64,000 nucleotides of DNA, from NCBI GenBank assembly GCA_025174535.1, contig JALBUN010000009.1, positions 1,054,001 to 1,118,000 on the forward strand. The letters run 5' to 3'. Shown in pieces: positions 20,075-31,734 of the stretch. The notes below the pieces were generated by a model. The model searched no databases. It saw only the letters and a program-made list of their open reading frames with translations, and was not told the origin of the DNA. The translations under genes and the position numbers were made by a program. Every line of letters begins with the position of its first letter. Position 1 is the first letter of the stretch. This DNA comes from Cantharellus purpuraceus (lineage: Eukaryota > Basidiomycota > Agaricomycetes > Cantharellales > Hydnaceae).

Positions 20075-21460
20075 TGTTAGGGCATGTGTTTTGGAACTGT
20101 GAACTTCAACCTAAACTGTGGTGTTAGTCGCAATCTAAGTTTAGCCTGAGGATGTATGACCTTTCAAGGCTAGCAATAAGCTTGAAACTATTTTAACGGA
20201 GAACCCAATTAAGAAATTATACTCCGGTGAACAATCACAATCAATGTTGCCACAGGAAGTGAAGCAATAGAGATTTATGCTTGTCACGTGTAGTTCATGC
20301 TTTACTGCTGATGCAATGTAAAGTCAAAGATTGACAGGCATTCAAGGGTTCAGATACTTCAAAGGGGGAAGTAACCTAGTGCCTTAGTACTGCAGGTCGA
20401 GTGGATTAAAGCTAACAATAATCCCTTCAACGTAAAAAGATAGATATGCACTTGAACACTTCCTTCTGAACAAGTGTATTCACTGTACATGTTTATCCAT
20501 GATAGAATCAACAGTCAAGGGATATTAATCTTGTCTCAAAGAGGTGAGTTAATAGACTGTGTTGTTGATTTATTGAAATGCCCACAATTGAACCAACCAA
20601 TCAATAGCAAAGTAACCTGACTAACCTCAGAGTCTCAATTAAACATGCAGTATTCTTGACCAATCAATAGCCTAGTACGTATTAACCTGACTAACCTCAG
20701 AGTCTCAATTAAATGTGCAAGATTCTTGATTATAACCAATAGCCCGATATGTGATAATTTGACTAACCTCAGAGTCTCAATTACACATGTAAGGTTCTTG
20801 ATCAATGAATAACAATTAATACACTTCAAGTTACTGCTCCGAGTGGGCTTGTAGTGTGTTAATTACTAATCAGTTACTCCATATTCACCTCTTCTCCAAG
20901 TTTGATTAATATTAGAGCCTGCTGTGCTTGTAATATAATAACTTCTGGCTTCTCCAAGAGTCAATCAAAGTTAATATACACTAAGAGTAGCTGATATAAG
21001 TGTGATGCTTATGTGATGATTACTCAATGCTTGAGTAGACACTGCTGTGTGTGTGTGGTAAAAAGATATTATTTATTGCACTGCTGTTGCAGCCCTTTTT
21101 ATATACATGCTATCTAGCTTATGTAACTAATCAGAGAACATTCCTGGCGCTTAGGGAAGCCCCTGGAAGGAAAGAGAAGGCTGGGGAACCTTGTGGAAGG
21201 TCCAGGAAGGTGTCAGAACCTTCTGTGGCTGCTTTTGGCTGAAGTGCGTGAACTCCAATGATTATGTAATGCATGCGTTGTTCGCTCACACGTGAGTGCT
21301 CATCGGAGTTGAATGACAGATTATATCAGCAACCAACCCCTTGTGTACACTTGTGGGCTCAAATACACAAAAAAGCAAAATATAAGTACATTCAATAGAA
21401 CATTTGAAATACCTTTAAACTACTAAATAATAGTCCTTATTTGAAGCATATACCCCAACA
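20075..21460 (-). repeat. Repeat B, full copy (1,386 bp)
   Basis: On the minus strand it starts TGTTGGGGTATATGC and ends CATGCCCTAACA, with TG…CA ends. It contains direct repeats of AGTCTCAATTAAA/ACTAACCTCAGAG units around 20,620–20,790, spaced about 60–65 bp. The last ~60 bases resemble the A1 end (GTTTTGGAAC, GGTGTTAG), so A and B look like related large-LTR families. The flanking 5-mers do not match. Confidence 0.8.
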
Positions 21461-21545
21461 TAAACACACAGTACCAATCCTCATGCAGACAAGAAATGAA
21501 TGGCAAAATAAACCCCAGGAAATGTTCTCTCTCCCCCTCAGGCGC

Positions 21546-22958
21546 TGACGAGCCAGGACGCATCGAGGACGCATATCGAACCACTCTGACAGTCCAACTC
21601 CTCCAGCATCTTTTCGTATCAACTTTTAAATAGCGCCGCAACTCCCTCTCCACCTCAGTCTCTAATTCTAGCCATCGATCGTCACTCATGTTTCATCGCC
21701 ATCGATCATTATCAGCCTTCTATTCACACCGATCCTTTCATCATCATTCACATGGCTTCCCATTCTATTCCCCTCTCCAACATCACTTCTAATAATGCGT
21801 CACACTGGTCTCTGGACACAGAGGACTATCAAAAATACGCCGAGCTCCACGGGCATGTTAAGCCACCTCCACGTGTCAAAATACTTCCAAAACTCTTTCA
21901 ACGTCCAAGATCCCCACCATGTCTCTCTTATGCCATTGGCAATCCCATATTCTTTCACAATTCCGTTGAACCATATACATTCCTCGACATTTCACCTCTA
22001 TATCGTAACACGGATAGAAGAGTCGAACGTGAGGTAGAATTTCAGTCGCCATTGCCGACCTATCCTCCCACTTCAATCCAACTCAGGTTACATCGTGTCA
22101 GGCAAAGGGACCAAATACTCTTGGAGCGGGATACCATATGGAGACGGATCACTAAGACAATAAGGAGTATTTGTTGTGGATGCTGACTGAAGTCCTCATG
22201 TGACTCAGGGTCAATTAACCTTCGGAGCTGTAGGGAAGATGGTATTGGTGGACGTTTCTATTGTTCTTTTATATGACTCACCCCTGTTTCATCTTTTAAT
22301 TCATTCATACACGACTTACTCATCCTTGTTCTATTTTTGGTTCTTTTATTACTCATCACCCCCTATTCTTACAAAGATTACCCCTATCTGTTGTTTCATT
22401 TCTCCATGATTTCCCCTTTAGTAGTTCAACTTCACATGCTTCGTCAGCTGGCTTGATCAGCATTTCTTGCATCATATTGCATCATTTGCTCCTCATATTG
22501 TGTCGTTGTGCCCTGGGGATTTGTATATAAAAGGGTGCTAGTTTTTGCCTTTGGAATCAATCAACAAGTTTTCAGCCAACGCTCTAAAGTCAAAGTCCAC
22601 GCTCTAAGTCTACGCTCTACGCTCTACATCACAATCCATCATCTCTACACTAAGGTAAAGCACCTTGGTTCCACGATCAGATTTCCCTCCTCCACCGAGA
22701 GGTTGCTTCTCTTGAAACCAGCTTTCGCGTACCTCCCAACCGGGCTCCGCATTGTCATCCAGTCACAGAGCACGATCAGCCATTGGGACCGACCTTTTGC
22801 TCCCATCCTCATCCAACCACAGAGCACTATCCCACTTCCCTGTTACGTACCCCTCGCCCTGATTGATCTTTGGAGTGCTGAACAACTGCGTTACACACCG
22901 TCTGCTTGCTAGGACCGTTGCGCGCAGGCTTATAGGATCTATTCCTTAAGCGAACTGA
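21546..22958 (+). repeat. D element, copy 2 (1,413 bp)
   Basis: Starts TGACGAGCCAGGACGC and ends GCGAACTGACA. It is nearly identical to copy 1, and many CpGs are intact, suggesting recent movement. The flanks (GGCGC and GTGCT) do not match, so one edge may have recombined. The TATATAAAAGGGTGC box is kept near 22,525. Confidence 0.85.
21752..22186 (+). CDS. Conserved 144-aa ORF inside repeat D, copy 2
   Basis: Same frame and length as in copy 1, starting MASHSIPLSN and ending RSICCGC. The differences are a handful of substitutions (for example YAELHGHV, LLERDTIWRR). Retention of an open frame in both better-preserved copies is compatible with coding but could simply reflect youth. No known domain. 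Confidence 0.5.
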   Translation: MASHSIPLSNITSNNASHWSLDTEDYQKYAELHGHVKPPPRVKILPKLFQRPRSPPCLSYAIGNPIFFHNSVEPYTFLDISPLYRNTDRRVEREVEFQSPLPTYPPTSIQLRLHRVRQRDQILLERDTIWRRITKTIRSICCGC

Positions 22959-23117
22959 CAGTGCTATGCCTTTCCATGCTATTCTGAACAGATGACCAGT
23001 CTTCTGCATTATGTACTGGCCATCACCTTACCATTCACTTGAACTGGAACCACCTTCTTCTGAGTTGATCCTGCAAGGTCGTCATCAGCCCTTTCTTCAT
23101 TTTATCATTAGCAAGGT
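22959..23117. other. Short unassigned spacer between D and A1
   Basis: 159 bp with no ORF of note and no match to the other repeats in the window. Probably remnant of the DNA into which the neighbouring repeats inserted. Confidence 0.3.
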
Positions 23118-24531
23118 TGTATGGGAACCACCTTTTCCCTATCAAATCCTATTTATGCAGCACCAATGTGCTATACTTTGCTTTTCCATTCCTAAATATC
23201 AGCATATATTTGGTGCTCATACCTGGAATGGACTTATTCAAATATTCTCTATTTTTCCATATTTTTTTCAGGAATATTCCATGCAGAACTTGGCCCAGAA
23301 TGATTTATTTCTGCTGTGCTACAGTTGTGGACCCATAGGCACCCACAAACATTCACAGAGCCAGCTCTCCCCCTTTGGACCAGGCATTTGGCCTGAATTC
23401 AAGCTCAGATGTCTCTGATCAATAAATATTCTCTAACTTGACAACCACAGCCTCTCAGGGCACTATTTTCCATGGAGATCATCACCTGAGATGTGGCTAT
23501 CCATGGCTGTCCAAACCAGTGCAGAAAACAGGGTGGATACCCTTCTTTTTGCCTGATCAGTGCCTAGTTCAGGGATCAGATCAGGTGATTGCCTTGGAAT
23601 ATTCTACCCCTTTCCATAACATTCCAGCTGTTTCCTTCTATTATTAGATAGAACTTTCCAGAACCATTATTCAGCTCCTGATCAGTGTTAGTGCAGTGAT
23701 CAGAACCTGTGATTGGCTTGGAATATTCTACCCCTTTCTTCCACCTTCCACAACTTTCCAGTAGTTTCCATCTATTAATAGGTAGAATATTCCAGAAGCA
23801 TTAGTCAGCTCCTGTAAATACAATATATAAGGAGTTCATTCTGCCTCTGAAATAACAACATATCCCACCACTTCTACCCATCTTCTGCACACCAGTGTGA
23901 CTAGAATGACATACAGTGTCATCCTCTATCTCAGTAACTGTTGATTACCAGTTCAAGGATCTTTTACAGTTGTGTAACTGTACTTGATTGCACTCAAAGT
24001 AGTGATATTCCTGCTTTGGGCATGAGTGTAGTATCTGCCTCACGTGACTACGAATCTACAGGGTGAGATTGTCTGTCGATAGTCCTGCCATTAGTGCTCT
24101 TGTTTAAGTTACTAGTGCATACTGCCTTTGCAGAGCATTAGAAGCTTGAACTTGTGTGAAGCAGTTGCCAGACTACTTCACACATTGCTGTTACCCGCTT
24201 CAGAGTACCACTGGTTGGACGGTTGGATTCATCCACCTACTTCCTTTAGCCTCTAAGTGCATTCCCCTCATTTTGGAATATCTGGACCCCTAAGAGTCTG
24301 TGAACTCTAGACTCTGGAAGTCTTATTCATTTCTTGCTGCTAAGAAATGTATTACTTTTCTGCATATAGTCTACATTGACCAATAAAAGGGATTGTAACC
24401 AAAGTACAAACATTAAATTGTTTCTGGAGTTGTGCTGCAGCAGGGTTTGATATTCTTCTCAGCTGTTCATTCACAGAATTGTGGTGATATAGAGTTTTCC
24501 CTAACACCATAATTTTGTGGGTTCCAAAACA
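23118..24531 (+). repeat. A1 LTR-like repeat, diverged copy (1,414 bp)
   Basis: Has both termini (TGTATGGGAACC, GGTTCCAAAACA) and the TATATAAGGAG box near 23,825. Many CpGs are changed to TG or CA relative to the copy at 1,696. The right flank is D sequence (CACACTCTAAG); the left flank is unrelated (AAGGT). Confidence 0.85.
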
Positions 24532-24654
24532 CACACTCTAAGTCTATGCTCTATGCTCTACATCCCAATCCATCAGCTCTACAGTGAGGCAAAACACCTT
24601 GGTTCAATGATCAGATTTCTCTTCCCCACCAAGAGGTTGTGTTTCTTGAAACCA
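24532..24654 (+). repeat. D element, 3'-region fragment
   Basis: CTCTAAGTCTATGCTCTATG and the following bases match D just downstream of its TATA box (compare 22,590–22,720). It lies against the 3' end of A1, so A1 once inserted into a D copy whose other half is not here. Confidence 0.75.
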
Positions 24655-26200
24655 CTCAACAAGCAGGGAATCACAACAGCTGCATATAGCTGCTGTCAGC
24701 ATCAACAGATCAGCCAAACCTATGTATAATCATAGGAGCCGACAGAAGTCGACAGCATGACCCAATAGACTGTGCATAGACAATAAAACAATCTCTGGGT
24801 AGGGAGATTGGTGGAACACTTGCTCACTGTCTATTAGACAGTGGGAGCAAGGGGATAATGATATCCCCTGAATTCACATGTGCAACAGGTATGAAACCTT
24901 CACACTAGAGCAACCCATCGCACTGCAATTAGCATGCATTGGGAGCAGGAGTACCATAAATTATGGTACTCACACTACCATAAAGTTTGGTAGTCGGGAC
25001 ATTGAAGAATACTTTGATGTCACCAACATTGAGTATTACAATGTAATACTTGGTACCCCATTCCTATGAAAGCTAGGAATATGCCTGGACTTTAATGGCC
25101 CAGGCCAAATCATGATGGGAACTGAAGAAGTCCCCACCAATGAAGAGCATAAAACTGATGCTCTTTGTACCCCATTGCAGGGTATAAACTCAATTGGGGT
25201 AACTCTAAACACAAGCTACCCACAACACAGTCCTTTCCAAAAGAAGGACTAGACTCAGTAAAGGACCCCCCAATGGAGGATGGAAATAAGAGCACAAGGT
25301 GAATAGCTTTGTCTCTTGGAGGATCAACTGCCTACATGGCTGATCAGATCCCTCAGTTGAGGGATCAATGGAAAGAAAAGTATGCTGACCTATTCAGCAG
25401 CATACCCTTAGAACTTCCCCCATTTAGGGAAGTTAACCACAAGATTAATCTCATAGATCCTGACAAGTGAATACACTATCGCTTGCCTAAGTGTCCAGAA
25501 CACTACCAAGCAGAACTTTCAGAGAAAGTTCTGCAATACACCACTGCTAAATGGTGGGTATTGGCTACAGCCCAACAGGCTGTACCAATGCTATGCATTC
25601 CCAAGAAAAATGGGAAGCTCTGCACTGTGTTCAACTTGCACGAACAGAATGATAATATGGTGAAGGACGTAATGCCCTTCCCTGATCAGGACAACATCAG
25701 ACATGATGTTGCCTGCTGTACATATCAATCTAAACTCAATATGTCTGAGGCATATGAACAGATACATGTCAGACCAATGGATATACCCAAGACAGTGTTT
25801 GTGACCATCTTGGGGACATTCATCAGTCAAGTCATGCAGCAAGGGAATTGTAATGCCCCCTCAACATTTCAGTGGCTCATGACCGCCCTCATATAGTACG
25901 AGAGTACACAAATATGTCATCCAGATATACATGGACAAATCTTCCGATATATTCTTGGAAGACACCACCTAGAGATGGTGTTCACTGAGCTCATGAAAGC
26001 ACATATGTTCCTGAGCAAGGATGAGATCAATCTATACTCAACGAGTATGGATTGCCTTGGTCACCTAAGGAAGTCCAACATTTTCTTGGACTAGTGCAGT
26101 ATCTGGCACACTATATGCCAGATATAACTGCATACACAACCCCTTTATTGGGTTGTGCTCATAATAATTATCCATTCTTATGGATGCTGCTGCTGGAGAA
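24655..26200 (+). pseudogene. Second Gypsy lineage: protease, RT and start of RNase H, decayed
   Basis: The protease remnant LLDSGSKGIMIS sits near 24,835, then YYNVILGTPFL. RT has LPKCPEHYQAELSEKV, AVPMLCIPKKNGKL, YQSKLNMSEAYEQI and VMQQGNCNAPSTFQ; the YLDD site has decayed to YMDK near 25,925. The connection domain reads FLGLVQYLAHYMPDI. This is the Gypsy type with CIPKKDG and QGDCNAP-like motifs common in Agaricomycetes, and is distinct from the E chromovirus. Stops and frame changes are frequent. The gag and integrase are absent. Confidence 0.85.
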
Positions 26201-26757
26201 ATAATGCCACAGGTTGTGATGAAGTGATGGCAGGCAATGATTTGCCTGCCATAGAACATGATGACGATGCTACTGGGGCCAAGTGCACCATTGTGAGCTT
26301 GGTTTTAAACATAGGAGGTGCCTTTGCAGCAACCTCCTTAAATGATTTGAACTTGTCCTTGAGATGAGTTACTTCAGACTTCTCTTGTTTGAGAAGTTCT
26401 TCAAGTTCTTGGACCTGTATGAACAGGTCTGAATTGTCCCCAAATAGCTTATTGTAATTTTTATGATGAGTATTTGCAACATCATCTTTGATGTTGTGGA
26501 TCAATCATGGCCACATGATTCTCAATGCCCTCTCCACCAAAGCAGTGGAGAGATATAGTCAGCTCCTATTCTGAGCCTTGATCAAGTGTAAGACATAGTC
26601 ATCACACTTTTGGCACCCATGAGGGTGATAGATGGCAGCACCTCCATGCCATCCACTGACTCATCTTGATGACCTTGGATCATTTCTGCAGCACTCATTA
26701 TGCTGCAGGTGTGGAAGGTTGTTCCACTTCCATTGGATGCTCATTTTGAGTATCCAT
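26178..26757 (-). pseudogene. Antisense coiled-coil ORF beside the 3' LTR of the second Gypsy
   Basis: The minus strand begins near 26,757 (MDTQNEHPMEVEQP), or at 26,702 (MSAAEMIQGHQDES). After a frame change it shows HGCQKCDDYVLHLIKAQNR, ALVERALRIMWP, and a predicted coiled coil LFIQVQELEELLKQEKSEV with HLKDKFKSFKEV. It ends at 26,178, overlapping the end of the sense RNase H fragment. Stops (LIKAQNRS-stop) show decay. The position mirrors the antisense ORF of the E chromovirus. The CxxC–coil layout could alternatively be part of an unrelated captured gene. Confidence 0.5.
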
Positions 26758-26799
26758 CATCTCCCAGAAGGGAGATGACATTTTTGGATAAGGGGGGTG

Positions 26800-27553
26800 T
26801 GTTAAGCTCTGGGGCAACTTGGGGTTCAATGGAAAAGGGCCAGAGTCTGGCTGCCAGTAAAGAGGGAGATGGGACTTTACTGTTCCAGTTCAACCAGAGA
26901 CAGAGTGGGAGCAATACTATTGAGTTGGATTGAGTGGACTTGGCTTCAACTTGTGTGTTGCACCCCCTTGGATCATCAGTCCAATATTTTGGAGTTCAGA
27001 GTATGGAGTTGGATCAGGGATCTGGAGTTCAACTTGTCAAGAAGGTATTTGTCAAGAAGCTAGCAACCAAGAAGTTAATGGGGCAGATCTTAGTTGATAT
27101 ATGAACTACTGTAATAGACAGAGAGTAGCCTGTATAAGTATGTGAAGAATTGAATGCTGAAACTAAAACGAGAAGACAATAAGGCAGATATGGAGTACAG
27201 CATGGAAAGGAGTTTGGAGTTCAGACCCAAGTCTGAACTTTACTAAGCAATATAGAACATGAGGTTTGTTGTAACCCATAAGAAGAAACTATTTGTGAGG
27301 AGAACAATAAGAAAGGAGTTCAGGGTTGACAGAGGTGGAGTTGACGGATAATGGTGATGAAGGAGATGGAGATCTGGAGATCGGACTTGGTGTTACATGA
27401 TGTAACAGGGTGATGGTGGTTTGAAGAAGCACCATTAGCCTTTCTATGGCTATACCCAAAAAATTCTTATTGGGAATTTTTCTCAGTGACTAGGTCACAT
27501 GGGTGTGATGTGATTAATTATTGCCTGCACCTTTTGTGCTACCATGGGTAACA
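26800..27553 (+). repeat. Probable 3' LTR of the second Gypsy (754 bp)
   Basis: Starts TGTTAAGCTCTGG directly after the purine tract GGATAAGGGGGG, a good polypurine-tract candidate. A TG…CA partner end is GGGTAACA at 27,553. Part of it (GGACTTGGCTTCAACTTG) resembles the E LTR. There is only one copy in the window, so the right border is tentative. Confidence 0.5.
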
Positions 27554-27591
27554 CAAAGATGAACTGCTCCCTATGGGGGCAGTTTATACTG

Positions 27592-28090
27592 TGTTATGCA
27601 CTAGATCCAATATAAGGTTGGAGTTGAGGTTGGGTTTGGGTCAGAGTTGAGGTTGGAGTGGGTCATGGTGATTAGAGCAGACTTGGCTTCAGCTTATGTG
27701 CTGCACCCTCACTAATACTGGTGTCCAAGATTTTGGAGATGGAGTAGGACTTTAACTAGTTTGGATTGGACTTAGGACCTAGATGTGATTCAATATTTGA
27801 ACTGGGGAATGAAGTCCCCAGTAGTATGACTTAAATACATATTTGAAATCTAATAATAATTACTCCAGTGATGGATCTCTGAGGCCGACAGCCTTACATG
27901 AATATGTCTGCATCCAACAGGGACAGATGTCCAGTTCCTATGGTGATGCTGATGCATCAGCAGAACTGGAGATGGATGGGTGGAGTTGATGATGATGATT
28001 GGACAGACTAATGGAGATGTGATGGTTTCCAAATGGAGTATAGATTTCATATGTGTGGGGATCTGGGCATTAATGAATATAGTCATAACA
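27592..28090 (-). repeat. Solo LTR, E' subfamily (499 bp), TSD TACTG
   Basis: Minus strand TGTTATGACTATATTC to CTAGTGCATAACA. TACTG flanks both sides (27,587–27,591; 28,091–28,095). It lacks the LTR minisatellite expansion and most CpGs. A clean solo LTR formed by LTR–LTR recombination. Confidence 0.9.
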
Positions 28091-28144
28091 TACTGCTATT
28101 GAGCTGCCTATTACTGTGGCAGCTCTATCCCACCTAGGAACTAC

Positions 28145-28818
28145 TGTATGGGAACCACCTTTTCCCTATCAAATCCTATTTATGCAGCACCAATGTGCTA
28201 TACTTTGCTTTTCCATTCCTAAATATCAGCATATATTTGGTGCTCATACCTGGAATGGACTTATTCAAATATTCTCTATTTTTCCATATTTTCTTCAGGA
28301 ATATTCCATGCAGAACTTGGCCCAGAATGATTTATTTCTGCTGTGCTACAGTTGTGGACCCATAGGCACCCACAAACCTTTGCACAGTTGGCTCTCCACC
28401 TTTGGACCAGGCATTTGGCCTGAATTCAAGCTCAGATGTCTCTAATCAATAAATAATCTGTAACTTCACAACCACAGCCTCTCAGGATACCATTTTCCAT
28501 GGAGATCTTGACCTGAGATGTGGCTATCCATGGCTGTCCAAACCAGTGCAGAAAACAGGGTGGATACCCTTCTTTTTGCCTGAGCAGTGCCTAGTTCAGG
28601 GATCAGATCAGGTGATTGCCTTGGAATATTCTACCCCTTTCCATAACATTCCAGCTGTTTCCTTCTATTATTAGATAGAACATTCCAGAACCATTATTCA
28701 GCTCCTGATCAGTGTTAGTGCAGTGATCAGAACCTGTGATTGGCTTGGAATATTCTACCCCTTCTGGAATATTCTACCTATTAATAGATGGAAACTACTG
28801 GAAGGTTGTGGAAGGTGG
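28145..28818. repeat. A1 fragment with an inverted junction at 28,762/28,763
   Basis: 28,145–28,762 is A1 in + orientation from its 5' end. At TCTACCCCTT it flips and 28,763–28,818 is the same region of A1 in reverse (CTGGAATATTCTACC…GGAAGGTGG). The result is a fold-back joint. It then abuts chromovirus gag. Confidence 0.8.
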
Positions 28819-29088
28819 AGTTTGTGTGGGTTGGAGCCATCAAAAAGGTCAGGTTCCCAGACTTTGGTCCAGGCCTTGGATGCTGCTGGTGAGATGGCTT
28901 GCACCAGATTTGGGGAGGACAGGGTGTCATCCTCCTTGTCGACAGCCTCTATATGGCCTGTCAGGTCTTTGATGACCTCAGGAAGGTGTTGATGCTGGGG
29001 GCAGACACCTCAACCATTCATGCATGTTTGAAGTTGGCAATGGATCATGGCATTGGGGTAGAAGTGAGTGTGGCAGTTCAAATATACT
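28819..29088 (-). pseudogene. Chromovirus gag N-terminal fragment
   Basis: The minus strand matches the first ~90 residues of gag in copy 1 (the region around 8,409–8,690), ending in the primer-site sequence GCAGTTCAAATATAC at 29,074–29,088. It lies directly downstream (in element orientation) of the LTR at 29,145–29,654, as a 5' end should. Internal stops and losses are visible. Confidence 0.78.
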
Positions 29089-29144
29089 GGGCCACACTAG
29101 ATCTGATGAGGGGGGTCAAATCTTGGGATCAGAGTTGGAGTCAG

Positions 29145-29654
29145 TGTTATGCACTAGGTCTGATTGGGGGTTGGAGTTTGGGTTGGAGTTTAGGTCAGAG
29201 TCAGAGCAGGAATCAGGGTGCATCATGGGGGTCAGAACAGACTTGGCTTCAGCTTATATGCTGCACCCTCACTAATACCTGTGTCTGAGATTTTGGAGAC
29301 AGAGTATGACTTAGACAGTTCAGATCAGACTTAGGAGCTAGGTGTGATTTGATATTCAGACTGGGGAATGAAGTCCCCAGTTGGGCAACTTGGATACATA
29401 TTTGAAATCTAATAATAATTACTCCAGTGATGGCTCTCCAAGGCCGACAGCCTTATGTGAATATGGATGTCCGGGTTCCTATGGTGATGCTGATGCATCA
29501 ATCGGAACCAGAGGTGGATGAGTGAGATTGATGGTGACAATTGGACAGAGTAAATGGAGATGTGATGGTTTCCAAATGGAGTATAGATTTCATGTGTGCA
29601 GGGATCTGAGTGGATCAGATGGGGATCTGGGCATTAATGAATATAGTCATAACA
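29145..29654 (-). repeat. E-family LTR shared by two internal regions
   Basis: Reads TGTTATGACTATATTC to GTGCATAACA on the minus strand. On its 5' side (higher coordinates) lies the polypurine tract and antisense-ORF end of one element. On its 3' side lie a 55-bp LTR remnant (29,089–29,144) and the primer site plus gag of another. One LTR with internal sequence on both sides points to LTR–LTR recombination between tandem elements. Confidence 0.8.
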
Positions 29655-29754
29655 GTATCTCTCCATTAAGGCTGAGCCCTTGAGGCCTCATGTCTGTGGA
29701 TTGAATAGGTGAGATGGTTGGGTGCAGTTGGAGTTATACTGGGGGTCTGGAAAC

Positions 29755-29764
29755 ATATAAAAGG
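29755..29764 (+). promoter_or_regulatory. TATA box of the antisense ORF, copy 2
   Basis: ATATAAAAGG, 27–30 nt upstream of ATGATG at 29,791. It is at the same place as in copy 1 and in a block conserved between copies. Confidence 0.6.
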
Positions 29765-29790
29765 AGGGGCATGTTGAGGTCTTATCCTCA

Positions 29791-30930
29791 ATGATGTCAA
29801 ACCCTTTTGCAAGTATGAGTGTGGCCAAGCTCAAGCAGTTGCTCCTGGCCCAACAGAAGGAAGAAGAAGAGGAGCGGAGATGGAAGGAGGAGGAGGAGAG
29901 ATGGAAGGAGGCAGAGGAGATGGAACGGAGACAGAAGGAGGATGAGGCAGAATGGAGACAGAAGGAGGAGGAGGAGGCAGAATGGAGACAGAAGGAGGAG
30001 GAGGAGGCAGAATGGAGACAGAAGGAGGAGGAGGAGGCAGAATGGAGACAGAAGGAGGAGGAGGAATGGAAATGGAAGGAGGAGGAGGAGGAATGGAAAG
30101 AGAGGGAGGTGAAGGAGGCAGAAAGGAAACAAAAGGAGGAAGAAGTGAAGGCAGAGCAAGCATGCAAGGTCAGGGAGCTTGTGGCCACAATGGAGGCCAT
30201 GAGGCTGAAGGAAGTGGAGGAACAGGTGCATGAGCCAGAGGCTGCCATGGAGGTAGAGGAGGAGGTGACCAGGGTGGGGGTGACTAGTCACCTGGGGAGT
30301 CCGAGCATGCCAATACAGGCATGGACCCCTGAGGTTGCCATTATCTCGGTCACATGGACAGAGTTGACCCATCTGACAACTGCCCCACTGGTAGACTCAC
30401 TGGTGCATTTGTGACCATGGCCATTATTTATGGCAGGTGCGGCTGAAGAGGATGACACAGTGGAGGTGGAGAGGGCAGAAGTGGAGGTGGAGAGGGCAGA
30501 AGTGGAGGTGGAGAGGGCAGAAGTGGAGGTGGAGAGGGCAGAAGTGGAGGTGGAGAGGGCAGAAGTGGAGGTGGAGAGGGCAGAAGTGGAGGTGGATTCC
30601 AATGCAGACATGGAGCCCGACGCAAATCCAGAGCCCAAGGTGGGTGTGGATGTCAGGACAGATAAGGAGCCTGATCCAACCTTGAATCATTATGAGGAGA
30701 TGGCCTGGGTAGCCACAGTTGAAGCTCGCAAATGGGTGGAGCTATATGCTGCTACCATGAAGAATCTTGAGGTCATGGTTTTCTCACTGAAGGCGTACCC
30801 AAGCACTGATATGGAGAAGCAGGAGGCAGATCAGAGGGTCATATGGCATAAAGCAGAGGATCGCATAGTGGCAACTCACAAGAAGGAGCTGCATGTTGCT
30901 AGGTCAGCAATTCAGCTTCGCAAGTGCAAG
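29791..30930 (+). pseudogene. Antisense coiled-coil ORF of the chromovirus, copy 2
   Basis: Begins MMSNPFASMSVAKLKQLL. A 30-bp unit (AEWRQKEEEE) is repeated four times, then RELVATMEAMRLKEVEEQ, the Pro/Thr segment and a stop near 30,412. It resumes at 30,430 with an 18-bp unit (VERAEV) repeated about six times, then DANPEPKVGVDVRTDKEPDP, EMAWVATVEARKW, AATMKNLEVMVFSLKAYP and VATHKKELHVARSAIQL. A2 cuts it at 30,931. Here VDVRTDKEPDP is uninterrupted, proving where D inserted in copy 1. The repeat units differ from copy 1, so the coiled-coil length is variable. Confidence 0.72.
30461..30592 (+). repeat. 18-bp tandem repeat in the antisense ORF
   Basis: GTGGAGAGGGCAGAAGTG repeated about six to seven times with almost no divergence, encoding VERAEV. 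In copy 1 the same place has a single diverged unit, so the array expanded after the copies separated. Confidence 0.8.
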
Positions 30931-31454
30931 TGTATGGGAACTGGTTTTCCCTGAAAGATCTTGTTTATGGTCCCAAAATTGTATATTTTCGCTTTATGGC
31001 CTCAAAATATCAGCATATACATGCTTTCTCTTGATTTAGGGTCATTCAAATATTCTCTATTTTTTCATATTTTTTTGGGAATTTTCCATGCAGAAATGGG
31101 TTCACAAATTTATTGTCCTGCTGGGCAAAGTTTGGACCCACATGGACCCACAAAACTTTGCAGATGTCAGCAGAGTCACCTGATCTACTGACTCATTTTT
31201 GATCACATGACCCATTTCAATCTCCGACCCAATCTGGCTACCACTGCCAGTAAATCCTCAATATCTTGGCAACCACTGCTCCTCCTGACTCCATTTTGGT
31301 GGAGCTTTCAATCAAAGCTGTGCCTACCCATAGCTGTGCTGATCAGCCCAGGAAACAGGGTATTTCCCAAGTTATTTGAGTAATAGTGACTCATGCTATG
31401 ACTCTTACTATGACTCAGGCTATGACTCCTGCCATGACTCATAACTATTAATAG
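30931..31454 (+). repeat. A2 repeat, 5' part (split by Copia 2)
   Basis: Starts TGTATGGGAACTGG and ends ATTAATAG at the Copia insertion. It continues after the Copia at 37,052. It contains three TGACTCA motifs (31,387–31,437). The left flank is the antisense ORF; the flanks of the whole A2 do not match. Confidence 0.85.
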
Positions 31455-31734
31455 TGTTGGGAGCGGAATACTATGCCATAGTTCAGCTCAGTCTACACAG
31501 TATGAGTGTAAAGACTATTATGTACTACCTATGCCGTAGTTCAGCTAAGGCATGGGTAGATGTGAGTACAAATGGTGAACAGTAACTAAGTAGAATATCT
31601 CACCTCAGTCTACACGGTATGAGTGTAAAGACTGAGGAGAGAGGACGGAGGTATAACATCAATATATACTACTTTGTTGTGGGTGTTTGTAGGCTCATGA
31701 TCTATGACTCTCAATCCAATTCCAACACTCCCCC

